DNA from: Phycisphaerae bacterium
GTDB lineage: Bacteria; Planctomycetota; Phycisphaerae; Phycisphaerales; SM1A02
Length of the DNA: 17,870 nucleotides
Assembly (NCBI GenBank): GCA_002690755.1
Contig: NZFT01000109.1
Location: 10,365 to 28,234, forward strand
Direction: 5' to 3'
The position numbers and the translations under genes are program-made. Below the pieces are notes generated by a model. It was given only the letters and a program-made list of their open reading frames with translations. It was not told the DNA's origin and ran no database searches. Shown piece after piece: positions 7,589-17,870 of this stretch (positions within the stretch are counted from its first letter, which is position 1; every line of letters starts with the position of its first letter).

Positions 7589-9034
7589 TCAGACGAAGAT
7601 CTCAGAAATCACTTTTCCCGCGACATCCGTCAGCCGGAAATCCCGTCCCGCGTCTCGATAGGTCAGGCGCTCGTGATCCACGCCGAGCAGGGCGAGCATC
7701 GTCGCGTGCAGGTCGTGCACGTGGACCTTGTCTTCGAGTGCGTAGAAGCCGTATTCATCGGTCGCCCCGTAGGAGAATCCGGGCTTGACCCCCCCACCGG
7801 CCATCCACATCGTGAATCCGTGCGGATTGTGGTCCCGACCGTTCCCATCCTGGGCGACCGGCGTGCGGCCGAACTCACCCCCCCAGACCACGAGCGTCTC
7901 GTCGAGCATTCCGCGACGTTTCAGGTCGAGGATGAGGGCGGCGATCCCGGTGTCGACTTCACGAGCATTGTTCCGGTGCGCCGCCTCGAGATTGCCGTGC
8001 TGATCCCACTTGTAGGAATGCGTGCACTGGACGAAGCGAACCCCTCGTTCACTGAAACGCCGCGCCAGCAGGCACTGCCGGCCGAAGTTCTCGGTGACCG
8101 AGTCGTCGAGGCCGTAGAGCGTCCGGGTCTCCTTCGTCTCGTTGCCGAGGTCCATGACCTCCGGGGCGACACCCTGCATGCGGAACGCCAGCTCGAATGA
8201 TTCGATCCGGCCCTCGAGCGCGGCGTTCGGGCCGTGCTCCTCGAGCCCGAGCTGGTTGAGTTCCTTCAGCAGATCGAGTTCCGCACGCTGGACGCCCGCG
8301 TCGCCCATCGAGGTCATGTGCTCGAATCTCGCCTGCGAAGCCTTCACCCCGGCGTGACCGATGGCGGTTCCGTGATAGGCCGCCGGCAGGAACGCGGAGG
8401 AGTAGTTGTTGACCCCGCCGTGCCCGAGCGTGGGACAGATGGTCACGAACCCCGGAAGGTCGCGGTTCTCCGAGCCGAGACCGTAGGTGATCCAGGATCC
8501 CATCGAAGGCCGGACGAAGTTCTCACTGCCGGTGTGGATCTTCAACAGCGCTGCGCCGTGCGCGGGATTCGAGCCGTGGAGACTCTTGACGAAACAGAGA
8601 TCGTCCACGATCTTCGCGGTCTCCGGGAAGATCTCGCTGACCCACTGCCCCGATCCGCCATGTCGCTTCCACTTGTACGGACTCGCCATCAACGAGCCGG
8701 TCTGGGCGAACTGCACCCTCGGCTTCGCGAACGGGAGTTCCTTCCCATGATCGGCCTGCAGCTTCGGCTTGTAGTCGAAGGTGTCGACCTGCGAAGGCCC
8801 GCCATGCATGAACAGGAAGATCACCCGTTTCGCCCGCGGCTGAAAATGCGGGTGCCGCATCGCGAGCGGATTCCGGGTGAACGGATCCACCTTCGAGGGT
8901 CGCCGAAGCACCTCGTCGGCTTTCGCCTCGTCGGCGAGGAGACCGGCCATCGCGACCGCGCCGAAACCGCCACAACACTGCTTGAGCATGTCGCGACGAG
9001 ACGGATTCGGCCTGACTCCGCAGAAGTGGTCCAT
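7589..9034 (-). CDS. DUF1501 domain-containing secreted protein
   Basis: Exported protein of 481 residues in the DUF1501 family, which is greatly expanded in planctomycetes and is thought to share the alkaline phosphatase/sulfatase fold. Its biochemical role is not established. The N-terminus SRRDMLKQ (12-19) followed by a small hydrophobic stretch looks like a twin-arginine leader. Family hallmarks are FMHGGPSQVDTFDYKP, HTGSENFVRPSMGSWITYGL, KWDQHGN, VVWGGEFGRTP and NGRDHNPHGFTMWMAGGGVK. Their His/Asp/Glu residues probably bind metal. The start is the ATG at 9034, which places the leader normally. An in-frame TTG at 9076 would add 14 residues before it. The partner gene with DUF1549/DUF1553 domains lies upstream on the same strand, but separated by 816 nt rather than the usual short gap. 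Confidence 0.92.
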   Translation of the reverse strand: MDHFCGVRPNPSRRDMLKQCCGGFGAVAMAGLLADEAKADEVLRRPSKVDPFTRNPLAMRHPHFQPRAKRVIFLFMHGGPSQVDTFDYKPKLQADHGKELPFAKPRVQFAQTGSLMASPYKWKRHGGSGQWVSEIFPETAKIVDDLCFVKSLHGSNPAHGAALLKIHTGSENFVRPSMGSWITYGLGSENRDLPGFVTICPTLGHGGVNNYSSAFLPAAYHGTAIGHAGVKASQARFEHMTSMGDAGVQRAELDLLKELNQLGLEEHGPNAALEGRIESFELAFRMQGVAPEVMDLGNETKETRTLYGLDDSVTENFGRQCLLARRFSERGVRFVQCTHSYKWDQHGNLEAAHRNNAREVDTGIAALILDLKRRGMLDETLVVWGGEFGRTPVAQDGNGRDHNPHGFTMWMAGGGVKPGFSYGATDEYGFYALEDKVHVHDLHATMLALLGVDHERLTYRDAGRDFRLTDVAGKVISEIFV

Positions 9035-9850
9035 GCATTCAAGGTAACATCGAAAAAGGTGGTGGTCAGCACCCAATCACGGAGATTCGTCGTCTCACCC
9101 CCGATTCCATCACTCGGCTCCTGAATCAACTCGAAACGCCGCATGATCTGCCGGCACGTGCGGGAGCTCGTCCGCCCGTCGGGGCCCCCAGCCGGCGTGG
9201 CCTCACATCACAAGTGCGCTTCCGTGTGGACCTGGAATCTCGTCGACACCACCTGCCGGCGACGAGGCATTCCGGCCCGTCGGATTCTCGATCAGGATCG
9301 AAGAGGTTCGCTCCATCTTCGGTGCTGCCGCATCGTGATGCCCATGGACCATCGCCCACCCGACGCCTCTTCGCGACTCCTCGCGAAAAATCCAATGGTG
9401 CACATGACCCGCGACCCGCGAGGCATCCGTGGTTCGATGCTGCGATCACATCGTGGATCCCATCCACCCGGTCGATACGACATGCATGGCGAAATGAAGC
9501 GAAGCCGTCCACTTCTCCAAGGCATGGACGATGCCAGCGGATACCGGTGGCTCTTCGAGAAATCGGTCCACATACCACTCGTGATCGAGTCCATGATCCG
9601 AATCGAAACAATCGGCATCCGGAACAACGGCGTGGATTCACTCGCCGAAGAGTTCGCTTTCGAGGAAATCCACCGGAAGAACCCGCACTATCGGCGAGGC
9701 GATGCCGATTCCTGGCGGGAGGAGCTCCCGACGGAACTCATCCGAGACTTCGATGCCAGATGGGGGCGCGAGCTCGAAACCCCGGGACCTTCCTTGGCGA
9801 CGTGACGAACACGTCGCCACGCGATCCCGGTCGGAGCGATCGGAATCGCG
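9035..9850. other. 816-nt gap inside the DUF1553-DUF1501 gene pair
   Basis: The gap separates the start of the DUF1501 gene from the stop of the DUF1549/DUF1553 gene. Bases 9035-9142 are the upstream region of DUF1501. They show no convincing sigma-70 promoter, though an A/T-rich patch lies near 9045-9060. Bases 9143-9805 hold the sulfotransferase-like remnant on the opposite strand. Bases 9806-9850 show nothing recognisable. No transposase, terminal repeat or target duplication is visible at the edges. Confidence 0.55.
9143..9805 (+). pseudogene. Decayed sulfotransferase-like gene fragment
   Basis: The frame encodes up to 220 residues, of which only parts look like a protein family. NPMVHMTRDPRGIRGSMLRS (residues 83-102) resembles the 3'-phosphate-binding segment of PAPS-dependent sulfotransferases, typically hxxRDPRxxxxSxxR. 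FEEIHRKNPHYRRGDADSW followed by REELPTELIRDFDARWG (about 171-206) resembles their C-terminal end, typically RxGxxxxWRxELxPELxxxF. The two blocks are closer than in intact enzymes. A possible RYEDLVxDP-like segment (9574-9603) sits in the next frame, as after a frameshift. No clear 5'-PSB loop is found in this frame; an RSGS appears near 9290 in the next frame. No ribosome site supports the ATG at 9143. I therefore call it a remnant. A small divergent intact protein is the alternative. Confidence 0.48.
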
Positions 9851-13285
<3,435 letters not shown>

Positions 13286-13296
13286 CGGCCTCCATG

Positions 13297-13335
13297 AGGG
13301 AACCTCGGGACGGTTCCCTGCATCATATATGCAGG
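13297..13335. promoter_or_regulatory. Two overlapping perfect inverted repeats (operator / 5' hairpin candidates)
   Basis: AGGGAACC (13297-13304) and GGTTCCCT (13312-13319) form an 8-bp perfect inverted repeat with a 7-nt spacer. CCTGCAT (13317-13323) and ATGCAGG (13329-13335) form a second perfect repeat, 7 bp with a 5-nt spacer, overlapping the first by three bases. The second surrounds the predicted -10 box of the leftward promoter, so it may bind a regulator. The first would fold at the 5' end of the leftward mRNA, four bases before the GGAGG site, and could affect translation or mRNA stability. Confidence 0.45.
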
Positions 13336-13352
13336 AGATCTCAATTCCACAA
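13324..13352 (-). promoter_or_regulatory. Sigma-70-like promoter of the DUF1549/DUF1553 gene
   Basis: On the minus strand, TTGTGG (13352-13347) is followed after exactly 17 nt by TATATG (13329-13324). The predicted start near 13317 leaves a leader of about 32 nt to the ATG at 13285. The -10 box lies in the centre of an inverted repeat. Motif match only. Confidence 0.4.
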
Positions 13353-13401
13353 CACTCCATGGGTAGTTCTCGCACATCGGCCTCGCTACCCTCTCCCTTC
13401 C

Positions 13402-14394
13402 GTGCCCGCAGACAACGAGTCCCATCCCGAAGTGCAAGAAACCCGATTGAAGGGAGATGCCCGGCTCCAATCCGGGATCGACTTCATCGGGGATGTTCAC
13501 GGGCATGCCTCGCAGCTGCGAACGCTTCTCGATCGGCTCGGCTACCGACCGGTCGACGGTGCCATGGTCCACTCCGAGCGACGGGTCGTATTTCTCGGTG
13601 ACTACGTGGACCGCGGCCCCGAGATCCGGCAGACGCTCGAAATCGTCCGAACCATGGTCGAAGCCGGGAATGCGACCGCGCTGATGGGCAATCACGAGTA
13701 CAACGCGATCGCCTGGTTCACGCCACGGCCCGACCGACCCAACGAGTCCTGCCGTCGGCACACCGAGATCCGCCGAAGACTGATCACGCCCACTCTTGAA
13801 GCACTCGGCGATGAATTGGAGAACTGGCTCGCCTGGATGAGCCAACTCCCGCTCTGGTTCGACTCCGGATCCGCACGAGCCGTGCATGCCGCATGGGACC
13901 CGGGATCCATCCGACATATCCGTGACTTGCTCGGCGGTGCCGATCATGGATTGGGACGATCGCGGATGCAGGCGACCTGCAAACCCGGTTCGCAGGCATC
14001 CCATGCGATTCATCAGCTCCTGAAGGGGCGGGAGATCCCGCTCCCGGCCGGCATGTCGCTCCGGGACCCGGAAGGGTCGCACCGAAGTCACATTCGTGCT
14101 CGATGGTTCGAATCACCCGTCGGCCGCACCTATCGCGATTACGCGTTCACACGGGACGACTCTTTTCCCGACGACCCGATTCCGGCGGAAGTCGTTCCCA
14201 AGGACTTCGTCCCCTACGCGGCATCCGAGCCGCCCGTCTTCGTCGGTCACTACTGGATGCGGGGAGATCGACCGTCGCGACTCGCTCGAAACGTGGCCTG
14301 CCTCGACTGGTCCGTCGCGAGAGGCGGCCCGATCGTCGCCTATCGCTTCGACGGGGAGTCCGAGATCGACGACGCCAAGTTCGTGACCGCGTGA
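13402..14394 (+). CDS. Calcineurin-like metallophosphoesterase (PPP / bis-nucleosyl-tetraphosphatase-like)
   Basis: Cytoplasmic two-metal phosphoesterase of about 330 residues. The PPP-type motif set is present: GDVHGH (30-35), GDYVDRGP (66-73) and GNHE (96-99). The late-histidine segment VFVGHYWM lies near residue 276. In bacteria such proteins are protein phosphatases (PrpA/PrpE-like) or symmetric diadenosine tetraphosphatases, and the motifs do not separate these. The large segment between GNHE and the final GH motif (about 170 residues) carries no recognised cap domain. The start is taken as GTG at 13402. The frame stays open back to an ATG at 13294, but that would run through the divergent promoter and its inverted repeats. 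No good ribosome site is seen. It is divergent from the DUF1553 gene. Confidence 0.85.
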   Translation: MPADNESHPEVQETRLKGDARLQSGIDFIGDVHGHASQLRTLLDRLGYRPVDGAMVHSERRVVFLGDYVDRGPEIRQTLEIVRTMVEAGNATALMGNHEYNAIAWFTPRPDRPNESCRRHTEIRRRLITPTLEALGDELENWLAWMSQLPLWFDSGSARAVHAAWDPGSIRHIRDLLGGADHGLGRSRMQATCKPGSQASHAIHQLLKGREIPLPAGMSLRDPEGSHRSHIRARWFESPVGRTYRDYAFTRDDSFPDDPIPAEVVPKDFVPYAASEPPVFVGHYWMRGDRPSRLARNVACLDWSVARGGPIVAYRFDGESEIDDAKFVTA

Positions 14395-14401
14395 ACGCAC
14401 A

Positions 14402-14419
14402 CGGAAATTCCGGTTTTTT
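14402..14419 (+). terminator. Weak intrinsic terminator candidate after the phosphoesterase
   Basis: CGGA AAT TCCG (14402-14412) can form a 4-bp hairpin and is followed by G and six Ts (14414-14419), the longest T-run on this strand nearby. The stem is short, so termination would be partial. A further 5-bp inverted repeat, GACGA/TCGTC, lies just downstream. Confidence 0.3.
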
Positions 14420-14510
14420 CGGACGATCCGGTTCAGTCGTCATGACCCGCTTCCGATGAGGTTGCGGAGGCGACGCGCCTCGATTCCCCGATCTCGAACG
14501 AGGATCACCC

Positions 14511-14951
14511 ATGAACGCCACGCTATTCGCCTCGCTCGCGGCGATGTTCACCGCCTTTGCGACGTTCGCCATCGCCATGAACCACTGGTACCGCACCTAC
14601 TCCAGCCAGCGAATGGAGATCGATCGGCTCGGTCGGAGCCGAGCACGGCTCGCCGAAAAATTCGTCCGGCAACTCGGTCAGGCCCGGCTCTATTCGAGAC
14701 TTGAAGACGAGTTCTGCAAGCGTCTCGCCGAACACACGGGCCCGGCCGCCGAAACGCACAAGAAGTCCGTGCGACGATACGTCGAGGACCAACTTGGAGA
14801 TGGAACGCTGCACTGCGGAAAGTACACCAAGGAATCCGGCATCCAGGCCCAGCTGGGATCGGTCCGCAAAATGGGATTCCAGATCGACGGCGACACCGTG
14901 ATCGAGACCCAGTCTTTCGATTCCCGTCGTCACGCCGGCACCGCAGCCTGA
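14511..14951 (+). CDS. Small membrane-anchored protein of unknown function (first of a tandem pair)
   Basis: Unrecognised protein of 146 residues. Residues 4-23 are a hydrophobic segment consistent with one N-terminal transmembrane helix. It is followed by a basic, helix-prone cytoplasmic region (NHWYRTY, then RLGRSRARLAEKFVRQL) and an EDEFCKRLA block at 65-73. The C-terminal 50 residues (VEDQLGDGTLHCGKYTKESG onward) are mixed and may form a small fold. Two cysteines (69, 102) are present. The ATG at 14511 is preceded by only a weak GGAT. Composition and third-position GC match neighbouring genes, and the next gene begins 15 nt after the stop, so the pair is probably one transcript. Its domain layout and the ExE[FY]xxRLA block match the next gene, which suggests an old duplication. 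No function can be assigned. Confidence 0.7.
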   Translation: MNATLFASLAAMFTAFATFAIAMNHWYRTYSSQRMEIDRLGRSRARLAEKFVRQLGQARLYSRLEDEFCKRLAEHTGPAAETHKKSVRRYVEDQLGDGTLHCGKYTKESGIQAQLGSVRKMGFQIDGDTVIETQSFDSRRHAGTAA

Positions 14952-14966
14952 TCGGAACCCTGCTCC

Positions 14967-15431
14967 ATGAATTCACCCTCCAACACCATGCTCCTCGTCG
15001 CGACCCTCGTCGCGGGTCTCAGCGGATGGGGCGCGATCTTCGCCTGGTGGTTCCGCGAGCGATCCAAGACCGTTCGTGGAATCAAGATTCTTCGTAGAAC
15101 GAACGCCCGTCTGCAGAAGACGGTGATGTTCACGCTCGAGAAGTGGCGGGACCAGGTTCGGAACAACCAGGCCTTCCTACTCATCGAGCGGGAGTACGCG
15201 GAGCGGCTCGCGGCTTCGGATGGACGTTCCGCCGATGAGATCAAGACCGCGATCCGTGCGGAGATCAACGCGATGTTCGAACGTCACGACGCCTTTTCGA
15301 GGGAACGCCCCACGCCCGACGAGACACGGCATCAGCTGGCCGCCATCGACGACGTCGAACGATACGTGGCGACCGGCAAGACCTCGATCGCCGAGCTCCA
15401 GATCGAAGAAGGGGTTCGCAGAGCGGCTTGA
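14967..15431 (+). CDS. Small membrane-anchored protein of unknown function (second of a tandem pair)
   Basis: Unrecognised protein of 154 residues with one predicted N-terminal transmembrane helix (about residues 8-28, MLLVATLVAG to FAWWF). A basic juxtamembrane stretch (RERSKTVRGIKILRRTNARL) and a long helix-prone region containing EREYAERLA (74-82) follow. The second half is highly charged and contains no cysteine. The architecture matches the preceding gene: N-terminal helix, aromatic-Arg boundary, ARL at 47-49 versus 45-47, and the ExE[FY]xxRLA block. Similarity is weak outside these points. The ATG at 14967 lies 15 nt after the preceding stop, with no obvious ribosome site, which suggests translational reinitiation. 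The 3' end runs into the strong hairpin at 15497-15525. Function is unknown; a membrane-linked scaffold or partner role is only a guess. Confidence 0.72.
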   Translation: MNSPSNTMLLVATLVAGLSGWGAIFAWWFRERSKTVRGIKILRRTNARLQKTVMFTLEKWRDQVRNNQAFLLIEREYAERLAASDGRSADEIKTAIRAEINAMFERHDAFSRERPTPDETRHQLAAIDDVERYVATGKTSIAELQIEEGVRRAA

Positions 15432-15496
15432 TCCCGCCTCACGGAAGCCCCCGGGGATCGATCTCGCGAAGAAACACGTTTCCAAGATCAAACGAA

Positions 15497-15525
15497 GAAT
15501 GCCTCGTCCATGGGACGAGGCATTC
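15497..15525. terminator. Perfect 13-bp hairpin between convergent operons, probable bidirectional terminator
   Basis: GAATGCCTCGTCC (15497-15509) and its exact reverse complement (15513-15525) flank a three-base ATG loop. It lies 65 nt after the stop of the small-protein pair and 32 nt after the stop of the leftward Gfo/Idh/MocA gene. Leftward transcripts would read a moderately U-rich tail (TTCGTTTGAT). The rightward tail is not U-rich, so termination in that direction may need Rho, or the hairpin may protect the 3' end. Confidence 0.65.
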
Positions 15526-15557
15526 ATGTTCCAGACCGTGATCGAGCCCGCTTGTGG

Positions 15558-16601
15558 TCAGAGCACGATCGGTGTTCGTCCGCCTCCCGATTCGACCGAC
15601 TCGATCTCGAACTCCAGAATTCTTCCGGCACGAATCGCGTCGGAAAGCGTGACCGGTGGATCGACGGCTCTCCGAACGATCGTGTCGATGATCGCGCGAG
15701 CCTGCGCGTCGTATCCCGAACCACCCTCGCTGGCCTCCGGATGGCCGATGATCACACCGTCCCGCGACCGAACCTCGATCTCCGGCACTCGGCCCAGGAC
15801 GAAGGAGATCGTGCCGGCATCGCACTCGATCTCAGCTTCCATGGTGAAGGGCGCGTCGGGCGATTCGAGCCAAGCCCCCACCGCCTCCACGTGCGGGCCG
15901 TTCTCGTAGTGGTAGGTGGTCCGGACGTTCGAGCGACTTCCGACGGAGGACACCGCGGTCGGTGGTCCGAAACTATGCAAGACGAAGTCCGTGTCGTGGA
16001 TGTGAAGGTCCACGATCGCCCCCCCGCTGCGCCCCGTGTCCTGATAGAAACCCGGATTCCAGTCGGGTGCGGCCCCGGTCCTCCGAAAGGATGCTCGGCG
16101 CACCTCGCCGAAGGTCCGCTCGCGAATCCGCCGATGCATCCAGGCCCAGGCCGGCCAGAATCGCATGCAATGCGCGGGCATCGCGATCACCCCCCGATCG
16201 CGGGCGACGCGATCGAGCCTCGACATCGAATCGAGATCGAGTGAGACCGGTTTCTCGACGAGGACGTGCCGGCCCGCTTCGACGAGCTTCAAGGCGATCT
16301 CGACATGCGTCGGCGTCGGCGTCGTGACGACACCGAGATCGAAATCGCAATGCTCCAGCATCGATTCCACCGTCTCGAACACCGCGACCTCGGAAGGGTC
16401 GAAGATGATGTCGCCGGCGGTGGTGTCGATGTTTCCGGCCGACGTCGCTTCTCCGGTGAGTCGGCCGGGCTCCCGATCCACCACGGCGGCGAGGCGGCAC
16501 CCCGGAACCCTCGAAAAGGACGCCAGATGCGTCCTTCCCATGAACCCCAGGCCGATCACGCCGATTTGAATCGAGCTCGGGACTTCCGGCGTTCGCGTCA
16601 T
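15558..16601 (-). CDS. Gfo/Idh/MocA family oxidoreductase
   Basis: Cytoplasmic NAD(P)-dependent dehydrogenase of 347 residues that probably oxidises or reduces a sugar, nucleotide sugar or inositol-like substrate. The N-terminal Rossmann motif is GVIGLGFMG (14-22). VVTTPTPTHVEIAL (91-104) and LVEKPVS (114-120) contain the catalytic-site EKP signature. GGAIVDLHIHDTDFVLH (193-209) carries the conserved Asp/His catalytic segment of the C-terminal domain. Its ATG overlaps the stop codon of the pyruvyl transferase gene (ATGA at 16601-16598), so the two are translationally coupled. This context suggests it modifies a sugar used for surface polysaccharide. The exact substrate cannot be read from the sequence. 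Confidence 0.92.
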   Translation of the reverse strand: MTRTPEVPSSIQIGVIGLGFMGRTHLASFSRVPGCRLAAVVDREPGRLTGEATSAGNIDTTAGDIIFDPSEVAVFETVESMLEHCDFDLGVVTTPTPTHVEIALKLVEAGRHVLVEKPVSLDLDSMSRLDRVARDRGVIAMPAHCMRFWPAWAWMHRRIRERTFGEVRRASFRRTGAAPDWNPGFYQDTGRSGGAIVDLHIHDTDFVLHSFGPPTAVSSVGSRSNVRTTYHYENGPHVEAVGAWLESPDAPFTMEAEIECDAGTISFVLGRVPEIEVRSRDGVIIGHPEASEGGSGYDAQARAIIDTIVRRAVDPPVTLSDAIRAGRILEFEIESVESGGGRTPIVL

Positions 16602-17870
16602 CGACCGCCGAGGCTCTCGATGATCGCCGCGATCTCATCCATCTGGGAAGCGGCTCGTTCCTTGACGGTTCGGAGTGAATCCGAAAGCCCGGTCCTGATC
16701 TCTGTCCGTCTCCGGTAGGAATCCATCAATCCCTCGGCGATGGGCTCCGCTTCCAGCAGTCTCGGATCGAAGACCTCGCCACCCTGACCGCAGGTCTCGA
16801 AGACGCCGATCGCCTTGTCCGAGTAGGAGATGGTGGCGGTGGGAACGTTCGTGGACAGACCCGCGATGGTCGCGTGCATCCTGGTCCCGCAGAACCAGTC
16901 CATTCTGGAGATGACCCATTTCACCTCGCACTGGTCGAGGTGAATGGAAGTGATCTTGAGACGGTGACCGAATTCCTCGGCGAATTCCGACTTGAGCCAC
17001 TCGCTTATCTGGAGATCCGACTCGGTGCCCCCTCTCGGCGACATCACGTGGGGAATGAGAAGCACGTTGGCATCGGTCTCTGCGAGAATCATCGAAAGGA
17101 ACCGGATGAGCGTCTGCCGGTAGTCCGCGCGGAATCCGTACCGACTCTTGTCGATGCCGGGCGTGTTTCCGATCAGACCGCTGACATTAAGGCCGATCGT
17201 CGGCGTGGATGAATCATCGACCCAGGACCGGATGTCCGCGTCGAGCCGGTCTCCTGGATCACGGAACGCGAGTCCGAAGGCCATGTCGACGCCGCACCGA
17301 TGGCGGTCGGAATCGAACTCCGCGCCGAGCATCGACTTCAGGTTCTCGAAACTCCGTTCATCCCGTGCGAAACACGCCACGGAACGGCGGACGATTCGCG
17401 ACGCTCGCTCGAGACTTTCATCGAACGGACCGTAGGTCTGCGGAAGAAGCAGGAGCGGCCGGCACTGGTCGAGCACGAATTCCTTGGATCCGGCGATGTT
17501 GTGGATCCGGTCGTCGGGATACATGTCCGTGAAACTGTCGCCACCCGAGACATCCACGACGACGTCGGATTCCATGATCGTCCGCACGCCCGGATTCAAG
17601 AGCCTCCCGAGGCGTCCAACCTTCGCCGCGACCTTCATCATCTCGAAGTTCTCGGGGCGGTAGAACCTCCGACCGGTTCGAAAACCGATGAAACGGAGTG
17701 ACAACGGATCGTGGTCATCGACCTGATGCTGCTCGACTCGGACCCCGAGTCCAGTGTCGAAGACGGTGAGGTCCAGCTTCGGAATTCGACGGATGAGGCC
17801 GGCCGTCGTGGATGCGAAGAGCGCGTTCACCCCCATGTTTCCGGTGCGGGGGCTCGCGCCGAAGACTGAG
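16598..17870 (-). CDS. Polysaccharide pyruvyl transferase family protein, 5' end outside window
   Basis: Cytoplasmic transferase of the WcaK/AmsJ/CsaB type, which adds ketal-linked pyruvate from phosphoenolpyruvate to sugars of exopolysaccharide or cell-wall polymers. At least 423 residues are visible. An internal ATG at 17836 might be taken as the start. The frame stays open to the window edge, however, and the upstream residues FGASPRTGN directly before MGVNAL complete the conserved N-terminal glycine-rich loop. The true start therefore lies beyond 17870. Further family features are DVVVDVSGGDSFTDMY, LLLLPQTYGPF, CFARDERSFENLKS, a VLLIPHVMSP strand and the C-terminal FCGTRMHATIAGLSTNVPTA, where the RMHA motif is diagnostic. 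The stop overlaps the following Gfo/Idh/MocA start by four bases. Confidence 0.9.
   Translation of the reverse strand, partial: SVFGASPRTGNMGVNALFASTTAGLIRRIPKLDLTVFDTGLGVRVEQHQVDDHDPLSLRFIGFRTGRRFYRPENFEMMKVAAKVGRLGRLLNPGVRTIMESDVVVDVSGGDSFTDMYPDDRIHNIAGSKEFVLDQCRPLLLLPQTYGPFDESLERASRIVRRSVACFARDERSFENLKSMLGAEFDSDRHRCGVDMAFGLAFRDPGDRLDADIRSWVDDSSTPTIGLNVSGLIGNTPGIDKSRYGFRADYRQTLIRFLSMILAETDANVLLIPHVMSPRGGTESDLQISEWLKSEFAEEFGHRLKITSIHLDQCEVKWVISRMDWFCGTRMHATIAGLSTNVPTATISYSDKAIGVFETCGQGGEVFDPRLLEAEPIAEGLMDSYRRRTEIRTGLSDSLRTVKERAASQMDEIAAIIESLGGR

Noticed and set aside
9035..9850. Insertion sequence or transposon splitting the DUF1553-DUF1501 pair
   Set aside because: No transposase motif, terminal inverted repeat or target duplication could be found at the edges of the gap.
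13294..13401. Upstream ATG start for the phosphoesterase
   Set aside because: It would place coding sequence across the divergent promoter and both inverted repeats, and the added residues are not family-like. GTG at 13402 fits better.
16598..17836. Pyruvyl transferase starting at the ATG at 17836
   Set aside because: The residues just upstream in frame (FGASPRTGN) complete the conserved N-terminal loop, so this ATG is internal and the gene is cut by the window edge.

Overview
The window reads as chromosomal DNA of a GC-rich member of the phylum Planctomycetota. The main evidence is a lineage-typical pair: a large secreted protein with planctomycete cytochrome c, DUF1549 and DUF1553 domains (9851-13285, minus) and a DUF1501 protein with a twin-arginine-type leader (7589-9034, minus). 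Few genes have a strong Shine-Dalgarno sequence, which also fits. Class level (perhaps Phycisphaerae) is a guess from gene content. No RNA genes, CRISPR array, insertion sequence or integrase is visible.

Left third (1-6437): a secreted PQQ-type sugar dehydrogenase is cut by the window start (minus). Divergent from it lie two membrane proteins 18 nt apart, an AI-2E/PerM-type permease and a TauE/SafE-type anion exporter (plus). They converge on a flavin-dependent halogenase-like oxidoreductase (minus), which has a plausible sigma-70-like promoter. A 664-nt spacer with several hairpins separates it from a HAL2/CysQ-type bisphosphate nucleotidase (plus).

Middle (6438-13401): an FkbM methyltransferase, the DUF1501 protein and the DUF1549/DUF1553 protein all read leftward. 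The DUF1553 and DUF1501 genes, usually adjacent in planctomycetes, are separated here by about 0.8 kb holding a decayed opposite-strand remnant that looks like a sulfotransferase. The DUF1553 gene starts in a compact divergent control region with two overlapping perfect inverted repeats and a plausible promoter.

Right third (13402-17870): a calcineurin-like phosphoesterase (plus) is followed by two small tandem membrane-anchored proteins of unknown function that seem to be distant paralogs. They end at a 13-bp perfect hairpin shared with a convergent minus-strand operon. That operon holds a polysaccharide pyruvyl transferase (its start lies beyond the window) and a Gfo/Idh/MocA oxidoreductase joined by an ATGA overlap.

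Taken together, the sulfotransferase remnant, FkbM methyltransferase, pyruvyl transferase and Gfo/Idh/MocA enzyme point to surface-glycan synthesis and decoration. The planctomycete cytochrome/DUF1501 pair and the sugar dehydrogenase point to oxidative handling of sugars or polysaccharides outside the cytoplasm. The most novel items are the tandem small membrane-protein pair, the halogenase-like enzyme, the interrupted DUF1553/DUF1501 pair, and the structured non-coding stretches at 4981-5100 and 13297-13335.
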